From the NCBI GenBank assembly GCA_965221555.1, contig OZ244895.1:3534001-3598000 (forward strand): a stretch of DNA of 64,000 nucleotides, read 5' to 3'. The notes beneath the pieces are model-generated. The model had not been told where the DNA came from, did no database searches, and worked only from the letters and a program-made list of their open reading frames with translations. Below are positions 52,038 through 60,494 of the stretch, in pieces. The position numbers were made by a program, and so were the translations under genes. The stretch is from JAJEAD01 sp965221555 (GTDB taxonomy: Bacteria > Pseudomonadota > Gammaproteobacteria > HK1). The first letter of the stretch is position 1. Each line of letters begins with the position of its first letter.

Positions 52038-53122
52038 GCCTGCCCGGCGGTCCGTCCCCGCCAGCCGAGCGGATCTTCCGGGTCGACGCCTTCCATGTAG
52101 GGCTTGCGCCGGTCGAGGTTCGTGAGCTGGTAGACGAGCCCGAGCCAGTTGTTGAAGAGCGCCTTTCCGGTATCGCCCCAGGTGTTGTCGACGAGAGGAG
52201 TGAACTCCGCCTCGGGAAACTCGGGCACCGCGTCGCCGGCCGCGCGGGCGGCGAGCGCCCGCTCCACGAAGGGCTCGAGGCGAGCGAGCGCCGCTTCGTC
52301 GTAGTAGTGCTCCGGCGAAGGTGGAAAGTCATCACGCTCGCCGAGGGCGAAGCGCGACACCTCCCGCTTGTGCTCCTTGAGGAGGCTGTTGAAGTCGTAC
52401 TCCGGGTGCCCCTGGAAGTAAACGAAGCGAAAGCCGTCCGCACTCACCGCGAGGTGCACCCCGGCCTCCGCGCTCTCGACGAGTACGTGTCCGCCGCTCT
52501 CGCGCACCTGCTCCCCGGTCACCTCGTACACGTGGGAGTGCGGGGCGTCGAAGCGGGTGTCGACGTGCGCGAGCAGCGGGTGATCGCGGCCGGCGAGGCG
52601 ATGCGAGTAGACCCCCCAGCGCTTGCGCGGCAGCGCAATGCGCTCGATGCCGTGGTACAGCTTGAGGACGGCATGGGTGGCGAGGCAGGAGCACACCATC
52701 GAGCACAGGTTTGTGCGGCCCCAGTCGATGACCTCGACCATGCCCGGCCAGAAGCTCTCCCGCGTGAGGTCGGGATTGGCGGGGTTGGCCCCGGTGATGA
52801 CGAGGGCGTCGAGTCCTTCCTCCTTGAGGTCCTCGAAGTCGCGGTAGTACGCGGTCATGTGGGAGCGCGCACGCTCGCCCCGCTCCTGGCTGCGCACTCC
52901 GAAGGGATGCACGTAGATCTGGGCGATGCGGTTGCAGCCCCCGACGAGGCGCAGGAACTGGCGCTCGGTCGCTTCCAGCGCCGCGTCGGGCATCAGGTTC
53001 AGCAACCCGATGTGCAGCTCCCGGATATCCTGGCGAGTAGCGCGCGCTACGCTCAGGACCTCGAACCCCTCCCGCTCCAGGCGCGCGAACGCGGGAAGAG
53101 CGCTGTGGGCAACCAGGGGCAC
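52034..53122 (-). CDS. metA: Homoserine O-succinyltransferase (MetA family)
   Basis: 362 residues, longer than the common 300-310. The family blocks are HIGLLNLMPDAALEATERQF, LDALVITGANPAN, the catalytic cysteine in CLATHAVLKLYHGI, and the catalytic His-Glu pair in FQGHPEYDFNSLLKEHKRE. It acylates homoserine in the first committed step of methionine synthesis. Whether it uses succinyl- or acetyl-CoA cannot be told from these motifs. The GTG start lies just after the stop of the P-loop ATPase gene. The added length lies mainly at the C-terminus (FPEAEFTPLVDNTWGDTGK). Confidence 0.93.
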   Translation of the reverse strand: MPLVAHSALPAFARLEREGFEVLSVARATRQDIRELHIGLLNLMPDAALEATERQFLRLVGGCNRIAQIYVHPFGVRSQERGERARSHMTAYYRDFEDLKEEGLDALVITGANPANPDLTRESFWPGMVEVIDWGRTNLCSMVCSCLATHAVLKLYHGIERIALPRKRWGVYSHRLAGRDHPLLAHVDTRFDAPHSHVYEVTGEQVRESGGHVLVESAEAGVHLAVSADGFRFVYFQGHPEYDFNSLLKEHKREVSRFALGERDDFPPSPEHYYDEAALARLEPFVERALAARAAGDAVPEFPEAEFTPLVDNTWGDTGKALFNNWLGLVYQLTNLDRRKPYMEGVDPEDPLGWRGRTAGQA

Positions 53123-53124
53123 CG

Positions 53125-54003
53125 TCAGCCCCGGCCGGCCCGGCCGAGCGCATCCACCACCAAATCCAGGAAGTCGGCCTCGTCGCGCACGCTCTCCGTT
53201 GCTTCCGAATCGACGGTATAGCCGTAGTTGCCGGCGATCTCGCGATACAAGGGGCGGCGGTACTCGACGAGGCGGGGAAACACCCACTGCACGAAATCGT
53301 CCGGATCGAATTCTCCCGCGCCGTCCAGCGACTTCTCTTCCCGGTACGCCACCACGTTGCGGTCGAGGAACTCCTCGGCGTAATAAAGCGGCTTCGGGCC
53401 GGCACGCTGACGTTGGAGCAGCTCCTCCTCGCGCTCCGGGCCGACGTGCAGGTAAAGCACGAGGGTATTGGTGGCGAGCACGGTGATCGCATCGGTGCCT
53501 CCGAGCTCGCACACGCTGCCGCCGGCGTCGTTCACGAAGTGGGGATAGCCATAGATGTCGTGCGCCTTGTCGATGAAGTGGACCACGTCGCGCATCGCGC
53601 TCACTTCGGCGTCCCGGTGCAGACGCTGGCGCCGCTTGAATTCCTTCAGAGAGAGTCCGCCGCACGAGGCGTTGCCGAGCTTGCCGAGAAAGGCGCAGAT
53701 GGGATCGAGGTTGTTGACCGTGAGGTTGCTGGTGATGGTGATCGAGTCGCTGCGCAACAGGTCGCGCAGCAGCGGCACCTTCATCGCTTCGCGCTTGACG
53801 TTGTCCAGGAAGGGTTCCACCAGGTACTTGGTGCCGATCCGGTAGTCGCCGGAATAGTGGAACCAGCTCGTCTTGGGCAGCTTGTTCGCGAGCGTGGTCT
53901 TGCCCGCCCCCGACATGCCGAGCAGGGTGATCGCCTTGTGCTCCCAGCGGAGGAATTCGTCGGGTGTCATCCGCATGGCGAAAGATGGATGCCCATTGGT
54001 CAA
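53125..54003 (-). CDS. P-loop ATPase linked to metA
   Basis: 292 residues. Walker A is ITLLGMSGAGKTTLANKL near the N-terminus; the body contains FLGKLGNASCGGLSLKEFKR, VHFIDKAHDIYGYPHFVNDA and YAEEFLDRNVVAYREEKSLD. It is a soluble kinase- or ATPase-like protein without a named function as far as I know. The stop is directly followed by the metA GTG, a coupling that suggests a role related to methionine or sulfur metabolism. An internal ATG (53970, MTPDEFLRW) is another possible start. Confidence 0.85.
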   Translation of the reverse strand: MTNGHPSFAMRMTPDEFLRWEHKAITLLGMSGAGKTTLANKLPKTSWFHYSGDYRIGTKYLVEPFLDNVKREAMKVPLLRDLLRSDSITITSNLTVNNLDPICAFLGKLGNASCGGLSLKEFKRRQRLHRDAEVSAMRDVVHFIDKAHDIYGYPHFVNDAGGSVCELGGTDAITVLATNTLVLYLHVGPEREEELLQRQRAGPKPLYYAEEFLDRNVVAYREEKSLDGAGEFDPDDFVQWVFPRLVEYRRPLYREIAGNYGYTVDSEATESVRDEADFLDLVVDALGRAGRG

Positions 54004-54064
54004 GGGTGGGGAATACGACTACATTCATGCGCCGGTTGCAACACGAGCGCGACATCGACCAAAC

Positions 54065-55231
54065 ATGCCCATCCTCTCCGAAAAGATGTCCCGTCTCGGC
54101 ACCGAGACCGCCTTCGAAGTGCTGGCTCGGGCGGACGCCCTGACCCGGCAGGGTCGCGACATCATCAACCTCGGCATCGGCCAGCCAGACTTCAAGACAC
54201 CCGAGCACGTGGTGGAGGCGGCGGTGAAGGCGCTGCGCGACGGCCACCACGGCTATACCCCCGCGCCCGGAATTCTCGAGCTGCGCGAAGCGGTCGCCGC
54301 GGACCTTCGGGCGCGGCGATCGATCGAGATCGATCCGGGCCGCATCGTCGTCGTCCCGGGCGGCAAGGTCACGATGTTCTTCGCCATCGTCATGTTCGGC
54401 GAGCCGGGAGTCGAGATCCTCTATCCCAACCCCGGCTTCCCCATCTACGAGTCCGTCATCAACTGGAGCGGCGCCCGGGCGGTGCCGATTCCCCTGCTCG
54501 AGGAACGGGACTTCTCCTTCGACGCGGAGGCGGTGCTCGACCTGATCACCCCGCGAACGCGCCTCATCATCCTCAACTCTCCCGCCAACCCCACCGGGGG
54601 CGCGGTGCCCCGCATGGAGATCGAGCGCCTGGTGGAGGGCCTGCTCGACCACCCCGACATCGCGATCATGAGCGACGAGATCTATTCACGCATGACCTAC
54701 GATGGCCGCGAGCACGTGTCCCTGCTCGACTTCCCGGAGATCGCCGATCGCCTGATTCTGCTCGACGGCTGGAGCAAGACCTACGCGATGACCGGCTGGC
54801 GGATGGGCTACGGGGTATGGCCAACGGACCTGGTCGAGAACGCTACCCGCCTCGCGGTGAACTGCCACTCCTGCGTCAATGCCGCCGCCCAGTTCGCGGG
54901 CCTCGCCGCCCTCACCGGACCGCAGGACAGTGTGCGGCGAATGGTGGACGCATTCGACCGGCGCCGCCAGGTGATCGTGGAAGGGCTGAACCGCGTTCCG
55001 GGCCTTGCCTGCCGCACTCCCGGCGGCGCCTTCTACACCTTCCCCAACATCACCGGCACCGCCATGGACGCGCGCACGCTCCAGAGCCGCCTGCTCGAAG
55101 AGGCGGGAGTGGCGACGGTGGCCGGCACCAGCTTTGGTGCGCACGGCGAGGGTTATCTGCGCTTCTCTTACGCGAACAGCGTCGAGAACATCGAGCGCGC
55201 CCTGGCGCGGATCCACGCGCTGCTGGGCTGA
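54065..55231 (+). CDS. Class I/II pyridoxal-phosphate aminotransferase
   Basis: 388 residues with the aspartate aminotransferase fold: NLGIGQPDFKTPEHVVEAAV, LNSPANPTGGAVPR, IMSDEIYSRMTYDG, the PLP lysine in LDGWSKTYAMTGWRMGYG, and the substrate arginine near EGYLRFSYANS. It transfers amino groups between an amino acid and a 2-oxoacid. The start ATG (MPILSEKMSRL) was chosen because upstream frame sequence is not protein-like. It is divergent from the ATPase/metA operon with 61 bp between the genes; a methionine-related role is possible. Confidence 0.93.
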   Translation: MPILSEKMSRLGTETAFEVLARADALTRQGRDIINLGIGQPDFKTPEHVVEAAVKALRDGHHGYTPAPGILELREAVAADLRARRSIEIDPGRIVVVPGGKVTMFFAIVMFGEPGVEILYPNPGFPIYESVINWSGARAVPIPLLEERDFSFDAEAVLDLITPRTRLIILNSPANPTGGAVPRMEIERLVEGLLDHPDIAIMSDEIYSRMTYDGREHVSLLDFPEIADRLILLDGWSKTYAMTGWRMGYGVWPTDLVENATRLAVNCHSCVNAAAQFAGLAALTGPQDSVRRMVDAFDRRRQVIVEGLNRVPGLACRTPGGAFYTFPNITGTAMDARTLQSRLLEEAGVATVAGTSFGAHGEGYLRFSYANSVENIERALARIHALLG

Positions 55232-55312
55232 ACGGCGACGGCGGCGCCAGCCGCCCTGGTGCGTCGAATCACGAGAGCCAAGGCTGCGCGGAAGGCGCGA
55301 GCGAGCCTCGCA

Positions 55313-56515
55313 TCAACCGGCGACCGGCGCCGACGCCGACCTCCAGCGCGGGAGCAGCAGGATCAACGCCATCATCAAGACCAGGGGGGGCATCATGCAC
55401 CAGAGAAGCCCCTTCCAGCTCACGAACTCGAGCAGCACACCGGCCGCCAGCGTCAGCGTGGCCATGGAACCGAACACGATGACATCGTTGAGACCCTGCG
55501 CCTTGAATCGTTCCGAGTGCCGGTAGGTGGTGGTAATCAGGGTGCTCCCAGCGGTAAACAGGAAGTTCCAGCCCACACCCAGGGCCGCCAGCGAGATCAT
55601 GAAGTGGGCCGCGCTTTCGCCCAGCAGCGCCGTGAACGCGGCCGCGGCGAGGGACAGCACTCCGGCGGTCATGATCGGGTAAGCGCCGAAGCGCACGATC
55701 AGGTGGCCGCTGAACAGGGAGGGAAGGTACATCGCAAGGATGTGTCCCTCGATCGCCCAGGCGGTATGGTCCATGGGGTGGCCGTGATGGACATGCATGG
55801 CGATCGGCGCCGCCGTCATCATCATCGACATCACCGCGAAGGCGATCGCGGCCGCCGCCACCGAAACCACATACACGGGCTGGGCAAGGATGCGCCGCAG
55901 CGGTCGCTCGGCCCCATCCCCATCGCTCGTCGGCCCGGTACCGGCCGCTTCCCGATAGAAGAGGAGCAGGAGCGCGGCCAGCAGGTGAATGCCGCACAGG
56001 GCGATGAATGCGCCGGCGAAGGGCGCCCCGGCCACCCAGTCCCGACCATGCCGGCCGAGCTCCGGTCCCACGAAGGCGGACACGAGACTCACGAGCAACA
56101 GCATGGAGACGGCTTGACTCACCCGGGCCCGCGTCACGTTCTCCGCCGCCGCGAACCGGTACTGGTGCACGAAGGCCTGGTTGGCTCCGAGCAACGCGGC
56201 CGCGGCGCACATTCCGGCAAAGCTCTCGAACACTATCGACACCGCGGCGCCGACGGCGGCAAGCGCGGCCATGAGGCTCGCGAGCGCGAACCCGGCGCTC
56301 CGGCCGATACGGCGCATGATGCTGGCAGCCGGGTAGGCGCTGGCCCCGATACCGACGACGTGCAGGGCGACGGGAAGGGTGGCGAGCGCGGGATCCGGCG
56401 CGAGGGTGAGCCCTACCAGTCCCCCGACGAGCACGATCAGCGGGGCCGCGATCCGATTGAGCATGGTGGCGACGCCGAGGACGACGAGATTGCCTTGCGA
56501 GCGGGTCAAGGGCAT
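55313..56515 (-). CDS. MFS transporter
   Basis: 400 residues with about twelve hydrophobic helices. It begins with LVVLGVATMLNRIAAPLIVL and has a loop ASIMRRIGRSAGFALASLMA in the A-motif position, an internal hydrophilic loop (YREAAGTGPTSDGDGAE) near residue 205, and a histidine-rich stretch HVHHGHPMDHTAW. It is a drug- or metabolite-type efflux or uptake protein of unknown substrate. The ATG at 56515 follows AAGGAG; the upstream extension is not real. Confidence 0.9.
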   Translation of the reverse strand: MPLTRSQGNLVVLGVATMLNRIAAPLIVLVGGLVGLTLAPDPALATLPVALHVVGIGASAYPAASIMRRIGRSAGFALASLMAALAAVGAAVSIVFESFAGMCAAAALLGANQAFVHQYRFAAAENVTRARVSQAVSMLLLVSLVSAFVGPELGRHGRDWVAGAPFAGAFIALCGIHLLAALLLLFYREAAGTGPTSDGDGAERPLRRILAQPVYVVSVAAAAIAFAVMSMMMTAAPIAMHVHHGHPMDHTAWAIEGHILAMYLPSLFSGHLIVRFGAYPIMTAGVLSLAAAAFTALLGESAAHFMISLAALGVGWNFLFTAGSTLITTTYRHSERFKAQGLNDVIVFGSMATLTLAAGVLLEFVSWKGLLWCMMPPLVLMMALILLLPRWRSASAPVAG

Positions 56516-56584
56516 CCCCGCTCTCCTTCGCGCCTCGTGGGCATCATGCCTCTCGCTGCCATGTTCAACCCAACTCCTGATTGC

Positions 56585-56660
56585 GAACGACAATGTACTC
56601 GTAATTACGGGTCGTACACCCTGAGGACGCTTCAACGCAGTATCAGGGGTACCCGCCTCG
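56585..56660. repeat. Degenerate A-end of the MITE-like repeat
   Basis: GACAATGTACTCG, GGGTCGTACACCCTGAGGAC and GCTTCAACGCAGTATCAGGG align position by position with the short copy at 46.1 kb, but with many changes and without the terminal bases. It looks like an old copy, in the gap upstream of the MFS gene. Confidence 0.6.
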
Positions 56661-56721
56661 CTCCCGATCCTCAGACAGAGCTTGCAGCCCGGGCAATGTC
56701 ACCGTTCGTTCGGCGACGCGC

Positions 56722-57366
56722 TCAGCCGGTCTCGCGCAGCACCTCGCGCACATGGGCGGCGATCTCTTCGATAGGCTCCTCACCGGAGTAGAGCGCTCGC
56801 ACCTGCCCGGTCGGGTCGATGAGGTATCCGAAGGTGGAGTGATTCACGAGATAGCGATCCTCGGGCTGACCTTCGGGAATCTCGAACACGGCCCCGTAGC
56901 GGCGTGCGACGCGCTTGAGCTCGTCCACGGCGCCGGTCAGCCCGATGAATCCGGGGTCGAAGAACTCCACGTACTCGCCGAGCCGCTCGGGCGTATCGCG
57001 CGCCGGGTCCACCGAAACCAGCACTCCGACGAAACGGGCGGCGGCGTCGGGGGGCAGGACGGCCTTGACCGAGCGCATGCGGGCCAGGGTCGCCGGACAG
57101 ATATCGGGGCAGTATGTGTAGCCGAAGAAGAGCATCACCGCGCGGCCCGAGAGGTCGCCGAGCCGCACCCGCTCCCCGCGCTGATCGGTGAGATCGAGCT
57201 CCCCCCCGATCTCGTAGCGCTCCAGACCCGATGCGGCATCGGACGCTTCGCGCGATACCGCGCCTCCGCGGTCCATTCCCCCGACCACCATTCCGGCGGC
57301 GAGCGCAATCGCAATCATCACCCCCACCGCGATTTTCCGGGAGAGGTACGGCCTCGAATTGCTCAT
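56722..57366 (-). CDS. SCO family protein (cytochrome oxidase copper chaperone)
   Basis: 214 residues anchored by one N-terminal helix (about residues 11-30). The thioredoxin-like domain carries the copper ligands Cys86 and Cys90 (FGYTYCPDICPATLARM) and His176 (YLVNHSTFG), with VSVDPARDTPERL between. SCO proteins deliver copper to the CuA site of cytochrome c oxidase or act as thiol-disulfide reductases. It stands alone; no oxidase genes are in view. The CueR-like regulator at 29.3 kb is the only other copper-related gene. Confidence 0.95.
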   Translation of the reverse strand: MSNSRPYLSRKIAVGVMIAIALAAGMVVGGMDRGGAVSREASDAASGLERYEIGGELDLTDQRGERVRLGDLSGRAVMLFFGYTYCPDICPATLARMRSVKAVLPPDAAARFVGVLVSVDPARDTPERLGEYVEFFDPGFIGLTGAVDELKRVARRYGAVFEIPEGQPEDRYLVNHSTFGYLIDPTGQVRALYSGEEPIEEIAAHVREVLRETG

Positions 57367-57607
57367 CGGAAACCCGTTTTCGATTCATCCGGCATCTTAT
57401 CCGACTCCGAGACGACGATGGGCGCGCCCATGGAAGAGACTGCGCACCGCTGCCGCGATGGCGCCAGCCGCGGTAGTGGAATCTTGCGCGGTGCGTTTCC
57501 CGTCCGAGTCCCGGGGGCACTTCACGCCGGACGAACCAGTGCGTGCAACGCGATAGCTCCGATCTCGAGTGGGTTCGCGCCCGCGTGGTGATGCATACGA
57601 GACCCAA

Positions 57608-57898
57608 CCCGCAAATTTCACCGATTTCTCAACTCGCGGACGCCAATATGCTCGCGCCAGAAGGCCGTACTCCCTCGAGCCGCAACGACTTCGTTTCGGC
57701 TACCTGTTTCGCTGCGCAGTCCTTGGGCGTTGCTTGCAAGCCAGGGCAAGCCATCCCTGGCTTGCCCGCTCGCCGGAGCGAAGCGCCACCGGCGCTTCGC
57801 CTGTTTCCGGCTCGCCGTTGCGTGTCTCTCGGTCCGTGCTTCCTGCTATCACGGCATCTTGGCGCCCGAAGCGGCCGAAAATCGGTGAAACATGCGGG
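57608..57898. repeat. Best-preserved copy of the MITE-like repeat (A to B)
   Basis: 291 bp with near-perfect terminal inverted repeats: CCCGCAAATTTCACCGATTT at one end and, read inward from the other, CCCGCATGTTTCACCGATTT. It is flanked by CCAA on both sides (57604-57607 and 57899-57902), a perfect 4-bp duplication. The middle contains two hairpins, GCAAGCCAGGG/CCCTGGCTTGC and GCGAAGCGCC/GGCGCTTCGC. It codes for no protein of its own. The rest of the 707-bp gap between SCO and the HlyU-like gene shows nothing I can name. Confidence 0.92.
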
Positions 57899-58073
57899 CC
57901 AAGAGTCGGAGCAAGCTCCCGAAACGCGTGAAGTGTCACCGCCTCGCACGGACCCGTACCGTGCAGGCGGCATTCGAGGGGTGTATAACTGCGCGGGTAT
58001 GCGACAGCCGCTCTCGCGAGCGAGGTCCGGAAGATCGAGGCGGAGCGGGGAGAGCGTCAGCGGGAGACAGACG

Positions 58074-58367
58074 ATGGCACTCGGGTTCCTGAAAAAGCTG
58101 TTCTCGGGCGGTGGCGGCGGCGGGTCGGGTGGCGCTCACCAGGCGCCGCCGCAGGAGTACAACGGCTACACCATCGTGGCCACGCCGCAGCACGACTCGG
58201 GCGGGTGGCGGGTAATGGGCGTCATCAGCAAGGAGGTCGAGGGCGAGCAGAAGACCCACACCTTCGTCCGCGCCGACACCAACCCCGATCGCGACGGGAC
58301 CGTCGACCTGACGGTGCGCAAGGCGAAGCGCCTGATCGACGAGCAGGGAGACGGAATTTTCAGGTAG
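58074..58367 (+). CDS. HlyU family protein
   Basis: 97 residues. After a glycine-rich linker (SGGGGGGSGG, about residues 11-20) comes the family core: EYNGYTIVATPQHDSGGWRV, EGEQKTHTFVRADTNPDRDG and the end RKAKRLIDEQGDGIFR. HlyU in Vibrio activates toxin genes; in most other bacteria the small HlyU-like proteins have no known function. The ATG is eight bases after GGGAGA. The last 18 codons are present a second time just downstream. Confidence 0.88.
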   Translation: MALGFLKKLFSGGGGGGSGGAHQAPPQEYNGYTIVATPQHDSGGWRVMGVISKEVEGEQKTHTFVRADTNPDRDGTVDLTVRKAKRLIDEQGDGIFR

Positions 58368-58478
58368 GCGCAGGCACGGGCGCAGGAAGTCGACGCATCG
58401 CGTGCGCAAGCCGCCTGTCGGTGCGCAAGGCGAAGCGCCTGATCGACGCGCCGGGGCACGGAGTCTTCAGGTAGCCGC
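58308..58478 (+). repeat. Tandem duplication of the HlyU gene 3' end
   Basis: The segment ending the HlyU-like gene (58308-58370) recurs 107 bp downstream (58415-58478). The second copy encodes VRKAKRLIDAPGHGVFR, again with a TAG stop and GCCGC after it, but in another frame and without a gene body. It is a broken partial duplicate. The 105 bases between hold nothing recognisable; the total gap to the next gene is 216 bp. Confidence 0.85.
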
Positions 58479-58583
58479 AAACCCTGGCGACGAAAACCGG
58501 AGAAACACCGCGCCAAGCCGGGGAGCCGACCGGGATGCCGGGAATTGCACGGGCACGGCGCTTCGTGCCACCCCTCCTGCCGT

Positions 58584-60170
58584 TCAGCCGTCGTAGGCCA
58601 CGAACTTCATCGCCTGGTAGACGCTCCGGCGCACCTGCCGACGCTTGAGGCGCGAGTGCAGGAAGCGGTTGAGCCCGGCGGCGAGCAGCGCGGCCACCTC
58701 GTCGGGGGGGTCCGCGCGCAGTTCCTCCCTTGCCGCCACTACCGTCTTCAGCAAGTGCACCGACACGATGAACTCCCCGGCGCCGTGATCGAAGAGCCCT
58801 TCCACCGCTTCGTCGAAGAAGGCGTGCGCATCGTTCACCCGCCACTTCGCCCCCTCGGCTTCGCCCTTGGTGTAGGGCGCATTGCGGCCGCTGAAGCAGG
58901 CCATCTGCAGCAGGGCGGGCGGCCACAGCTCGGGAAACCTGGTGCACTGCTCGCGCACCGCGCTGGCGAAGGTGATGCCGTGGGTGAAGTCCAGCCAGCC
59001 CACGTTGTCATCGGTGGGGATTCGGATCCTGTCCTGCTGATCGATGTCGAAGGTGAGGAGATTGCGGGCGTTGGCGCCGAGCAGCGCGTGGTAGAGACGT
59101 GACGGCGGCGCCGCGCTCGAGGCGCCGGCCCGAGACAGCGCCTTGTTGATGCCCAGTCCGCACCAGTCGGAAGGCGCGGGGTCCACGCCGTTCTTCGCCC
59201 GTCCCCAGCGCGAGAGCGCCTTCGCGTAGCCTCGGAACTCGGGTATCAGGTCCTCCCGGGTGGCGAACACCATGCCTCGCACGAGCGAGAGGAGAAGGGG
59301 TGCGGCGACCCCCGCACCCAGCCGCTCGATGAGGCGGCCCGCCTTGGTCACGTAGATCAACGAGTGGCCGAAGTCGTTGTAGTGGGCGAGAGCGGCGCGG
59401 GTGAGTCCGCGCTCGAAATCGCCGAAGCCAAGACCCGCTTCCAGGCCGCCGCGCAACATCGCCACCGCCGCGTCTTCGTCCTCGCGCTCGATCGCGGCGA
59501 CGAAGCTCTCTTCATCGTAGGGCCGCGCGGCATCGGTGAAGGGGTGGCGAGGCTGACGCAGCACGTCGTCGGCGACGTGGGCGACCCCTTCCAGCACGCA
59601 GGCAAGACGCTTCTCTTCGTCGTCTTCGTTCTCGTCGTAGAGGGTGAGCCAGTCCGCGACCCCCGCGTAGGCGTGGGTCCAGCCGAACTCCATGCGCTCG
59701 AAGGACCAATGAATGGTCTCGCGCACCGCGTCGAGGGGATCGGCGCCGAGCCGGCGCAGCCGTGCGATCTCGCGCGCCATGCGCTCATAGGCGTTGTTCT
59801 CGCGGGCCTCGCCGAGACTCGCGAGAATCTCGGAGCGTCGTTTCTCGAAGGGGGGGTCCGCGAGATCCAGCCAGATTTCGCCGTCACGAATCCGCACCGG
59901 ATAGGTACGCAAACCCTCTCCCTCGTAGAGGTTTCGCCCGCTCTTCAGATCGAACTTCCAGTTATGCCAGTTGCAGGTGATGACACAACGCTCATCCAGG
60001 CTCCCCTCCCGCAGGGGGTAGCCCTCGTGCGGGCAGCGGTTGTTGCATGCGAACACGCCTTGCGGCGTGTCGAAGAGGGCGATCTGGCGTCCCGACTTGC
60101 GAAACACCACGCGGCCTTTGCTTCGGACATCTTCGAGCGATGCCGCCCGGATCCACGTGTTCGGGGTCAT
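58584..60170 (-). CDS. Rieske 2Fe-2S protein with long uncharacterised C-terminal part
   Basis: 528 residues. The N-terminal 100 residues are a Rieske domain with ligands in NNRCPHEGYPLREG and ITCNWHNWKFDL (C-x-H and C-x2-H). The remaining roughly 420 residues are helical and lack the mononuclear-iron motif of ring hydroxylases; blocks such as ALAHYNDFGHSLIYVTKAGR and HFEKAVEGL-like FFDEAVEGLFDHGAGEF hint at a helical oxidase or questin-oxidase-like fold, which I cannot confirm. It may be an electron-transfer or oxidase protein. The ATG follows GGGAGGACC. A 324-bp gap upstream (60171-60494) shows no gene or clear motif. Confidence 0.78.
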   Translation of the reverse strand: MTPNTWIRAASLEDVRSKGRVVFRKSGRQIALFDTPQGVFACNNRCPHEGYPLREGSLDERCVITCNWHNWKFDLKSGRNLYEGEGLRTYPVRIRDGEIWLDLADPPFEKRRSEILASLGEARENNAYERMAREIARLRRLGADPLDAVRETIHWSFERMEFGWTHAYAGVADWLTLYDENEDDEEKRLACVLEGVAHVADDVLRQPRHPFTDAARPYDEESFVAAIEREDEDAAVAMLRGGLEAGLGFGDFERGLTRAALAHYNDFGHSLIYVTKAGRLIERLGAGVAAPLLLSLVRGMVFATREDLIPEFRGYAKALSRWGRAKNGVDPAPSDWCGLGINKALSRAGASSAAPPSRLYHALLGANARNLLTFDIDQQDRIRIPTDDNVGWLDFTHGITFASAVREQCTRFPELWPPALLQMACFSGRNAPYTKGEAEGAKWRVNDAHAFFDEAVEGLFDHGAGEFIVSVHLLKTVVAAREELRADPPDEVAALLAAGLNRFLHSRLKRRQVRRSVYQAMKFVAYDG

Positions 60171-60494
60171 GGGTGGTCCTCCCGATTCTCGGCCGCTCCG
60201 CGACGGCCGGCGTTGGAACACCCTGGACGGGCCGGCCGCTGAAGCTTGATTCCCGCAGGGGGCGCGGGCGAGTTGGTCGAAAACACTTTACTCGCGTCGC
60301 GTCCGACGAACCACCGCCGCCCCGAACGCGTCCCGGGGTTTTTCACGCCGGGCGGCGACCGGGAAGGACCGGAGTGTCCTTCTCTCGCGAGATCCCATGA
60401 ACCCCGCGGATCGCGCAAGGTGATTCGATCGCGAGACGATCGATCGGAAATCGATCTCACGAACCCGTACCGGCAAGCGGCAAGAGTGTCTTGC

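Noticed and set aside
52034..54652. A single 872-residue minus-strand frame spanning metA and beyond
   Set aside because: Only the part from 53122 down is MetA. The rest overlaps the P-loop ATPase and aminotransferase genes in other frames and has no homology.
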